A stretch of 52,704 nt of DNA from Chloroflexi bacterium 54-19 (GTDB lineage Bacteria; Chloroflexota; Chloroflexia; Chloroheliales; Chloroheliaceae). The notes below the pieces were generated by a model that worked only from the letters and a program-made list of their open reading frames with translations, was not told the origin of the DNA and did no database searches. Numbering within the stretch: position 1 is the stretch's first letter; the number at the start of each line of letters is the position of its first letter. Position numbers and translations under genes: made by a program. Shown here in pieces: positions 51,548 to 52,704 of this stretch. The DNA lies in the NCBI GenBank assembly GCA_001898225.1, contig MKTJ01000068.1, positions 1 to 52,704 on the forward strand, written 5' to 3'.

Positions 51548-51973
51548 ATGCCTGATATTTTGATTGAGGCTACTATAGCTGTTGCGCCGGATAAAGTTTT
51601 TGAGGCTATTTCCACACAAAAGGGCCTGGCTTCCTGGTGGACCACCCACATAACCGCTCAACCGAAGGTTGGTTCGACTGTCCGGGCCAGTTTCCGCAAC
51701 GATGAGCGTGCCCACGTCTTCGAGGTCACAGCCCTGGAACCCACCAGCCACATTGCCTGGCGCTCCACCCAAAGTTTTCTCCCGGATTGGCCCGGCACCA
51801 GGTTGACCTGGGATTTAATGGTGGTGGACGAGGGCACCAAACTCCTGTTCAGCCAGCGCGGCTATGCCACGGAGAACGGCTCCCTACCCCTGGCGACCTT
51901 TAGCTGGGTGACCGTTATCACCAGGATGAAGGAATATCTGGAGAGGGGTCAGACCACCCCGCATTCGTATTAA
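51548..51973 (+). CDS. SRPBCC/AHSA1-family protein
   Basis: 141 residues; AAGGAG precedes the ATG. A START/Bet v1-type fold is indicated by IEATIAVAPDKVFEAISTQKGLASWW, VGSTVRASF, HVFEVTALEPTSHIAWR and GTRLTWDLMVVDEGTKLLFSQRG, with a long C-terminal helix (WVTVITRMKEYLERG). The fold binds hydrophobic ligands in a central cavity; the function here is unknown. It is divergent from a TetR gene, a common arrangement for this family, and is followed 15 bases later by the WXG-like protein gene. Confidence 0.87.
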   Translation: MPDILIEATIAVAPDKVFEAISTQKGLASWWTTHITAQPKVGSTVRASFRNDERAHVFEVTALEPTSHIAWRSTQSFLPDWPGTRLTWDLMVVDEGTKLLFSQRGYATENGSLPLATFSWVTVITRMKEYLERGQTTPHSY

Positions 51974-51988
51974 ATTTGAAAGGTTAGA

Positions 51989-52441
51989 TTGTTTAAGAAA
52001 AATGAATTCGGAAATGGCCTCATGGCCGCTTCTAACGCGGTTTTCACTGCTTGTAGCGAAGTAGTCAATCAGTTAGCGGATAAATTTGCCCCGCAAGGAG
52101 CCAAGAGTAGTTACGCGGCCAAGCAATACAGGGGAATTAATATTACAACTTACGTCCCGGACAAGGTTGCCATTTATCCCCCGCTGATGAAGAAGCATTT
52201 GGAGGAACTGTTTAGACAAATTTTCGATCTTGGAAATCTGTTTGCTAAAATGGAGCAGACCTTTGTCAATACCAAGAAATTTTGGGTGGGTGAATCAGCC
52301 GAGCGGAGCCGGACTAACTTTATGACCAAAGTTGATCCTAAATTTACCGAGCTTTCGCAAGTGTTGTATCAAATTCAAAAGAATGGTATCGAATGGGTCG
52401 AGGAGACAATCAAGTACGAGGCTTCCCTCAGTACGCCTTAA
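51989..52441 (+). CDS. Helical protein with a WXG100-like hairpin
   Basis: 150 residues; TTG start with GAAAGG just upstream. The first 60 residues are of mixed composition. Residues about 64-97 form one predicted helix, then FWVGESAERSR (W99-V-G101) marks a turn, and a second helix runs to about 145. A W-x-G turn between two helices of about 40 residues is the hallmark of WXG100 (ESX/type VII) proteins, but the 60-residue N-terminal extension is unusual and no secretion gene is nearby. The alternative is a phasin-like helical protein. It is probably co-transcribed with the SRPBCC gene. Confidence 0.6.
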   Translation: MFKKNEFGNGLMAASNAVFTACSEVVNQLADKFAPQGAKSSYAAKQYRGINITTYVPDKVAIYPPLMKKHLEELFRQIFDLGNLFAKMEQTFVNTKKFWVGESAERSRTNFMTKVDPKFTELSQVLYQIQKNGIEWVEETIKYEASLSTP

Positions 52442-52477
52442 TTCCCGGCCTGTTAAGTAGAGGCAGCGCTTCATAAC

Positions 52478-52513
52478 AAACCCCCAATCTCTGGTTACTA
52501 AAGCGGGTTTTTT
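52478..52513 (+). terminator. Probable terminator of the SRPBCC/WXG-like unit
   Basis: AAACCC (52478-52483) pairs with GGGTTT (52505-52510), followed by a T run to 52513. The stem is short, so strength is moderate. Confidence 0.5.
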
Positions 52514-52570
52514 AAAAGGCAGACTTGATGCTAAAAGTGCCAGTTCTGTCTTATGACTCTTCAAATTTAA

Positions 52571-52595
52571 TAAAAAAGCCGCTCTTAAGAGCGGC
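52571..52595 (-). terminator. Terminator overlapping the stop codon of the minus-strand gene
   Basis: GCCGCTCTTAAGAGCGGC (52578-52595) is a perfect 18-base palindrome followed on the minus strand by TTTTTTA. The TAA stop of the partial gene (52585-52587) lies at the tip of the hairpin. Confidence 0.88.
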
Positions 52596-52704
52596 CCTGG
52601 CCCCTGCCGGTGGAGAGGCGATAAGCCCGCTCCATCAGTTCTAAGGACTTCTGGGTATCGTTCCAATCCTTTAGCCGCCTGCCGTAGCTGTAGTAGACCT
52701 CGGC
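52585..52704 (-). CDS. C-terminal end of a second TPR (probably XRE-TPR) regulator
   Basis: The frame is open from the window edge and encodes 39 residues before TAA. It begins AEVYYSYGRRLKDWNDTQKS and continues LELMERAYRLSTGRGQGRS. It aligns with the end of the XRE-TPR protein at 44837-46285 (ADVYYNYSQLLKRQDSS, then ALEYLDKAFRLRSR) at the same helix positions, so it is very likely a paralogue whose HTH lies beyond the window. Confidence 0.72.
   Translation of the reverse strand, partial: AEVYYSYGRRLKDWNDTQKSLELMERAYRLSTGRGQGRS

Overview
The window reads as a chromosomal segment of a monoderm-like bacterium, most plausibly a member of the Chloroflexota. This assignment is an inference with no rRNA behind it. 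It rests on the HTH-NTPase-WD40 giant regulator, the XRE-TPR regulators, the mucin-like wall protein with a sortase-type tail, frequent TTG starts behind strong ribosome binding sites, and moderately GC-rich genes separated by AT-rich intergenic DNA. No rRNA, tRNA, CRISPR array, transposase or phage gene was found.

Layout. (1) 1-4133: the tail of a truncated gene with its terminator, then a 1148-residue membrane-anchored surface protein (FN3, lectin-like and beta-helix segments). (2) 4550-21233: a glycan-assembly locus with an NDP-sugar epimerase, a DegT-type aminotransferase, two GT4 and five GT2 glycosyltransferases, a polysaccharide deacetylase, two GT-C type membrane glycosyltransferases, a Gfo/Idh/MocA oxidoreductase and, on the minus strand, a methyltransferase. 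(3) 21581-24975: a secreted glucose/sorbosone-dehydrogenase-like protein with PKD domains, convergent with an RmlC-type epimerase. (4) 25961-27715: a Thr/Pro-rich repeat protein ending in MPQTG, a hydrophobic segment and basic residues. (5) 28474-31821: UDP-glucose dehydrogenase, UDP-glucuronate decarboxylase (a route from UDP-glucose to UDP-xylose) and a sixth GT2. (6) 32073-38266: a fatty acyl-AMP ligase followed by a single-module NRPS (carrier-C-A-carrier-TE) whose specificity residues resemble a beta-alanine code. This is probably a compact pathway for an N-acyl amino acid or a lipid-modified product. (7) 38328-46285: a regulatory/signalling block with a STAND protein bearing 14 WD40 repeats, a TPR protein, an XRE-TPR regulator and two paralogous small membrane proteins, one of them only 59 residues. 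(8) 46730-52704: an acyltransferase-3 membrane protein, an NDP-sugar SDR, two DHFR/RibD-like proteins, a TetR regulator, an SRPBCC protein, a WXG100-like helical protein and the 3' end of another XRE-TPR gene.

How the parts may work together. Regions 2, 3 and 5 supply activated sugars (epimerised, aminated, oxidised, decarboxylated to xylose) and transferases for an extracellular glycan or glycoprotein. The surface proteins at 687, 21581 and 25961 are candidate scaffolds or carriers. No flippase, polymerase, ABC exporter, priming transferase or sortase is present, so those functions must lie elsewhere. A near-identical promoter-like element, a TATAAT box embedded in an AGTACT-type inverted repeat, lies upstream of both the mucin-like protein and the acyl-AMP ligase gene. 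This suggests one regulator co-ordinates the wall protein and the lipopeptide-like pathway.
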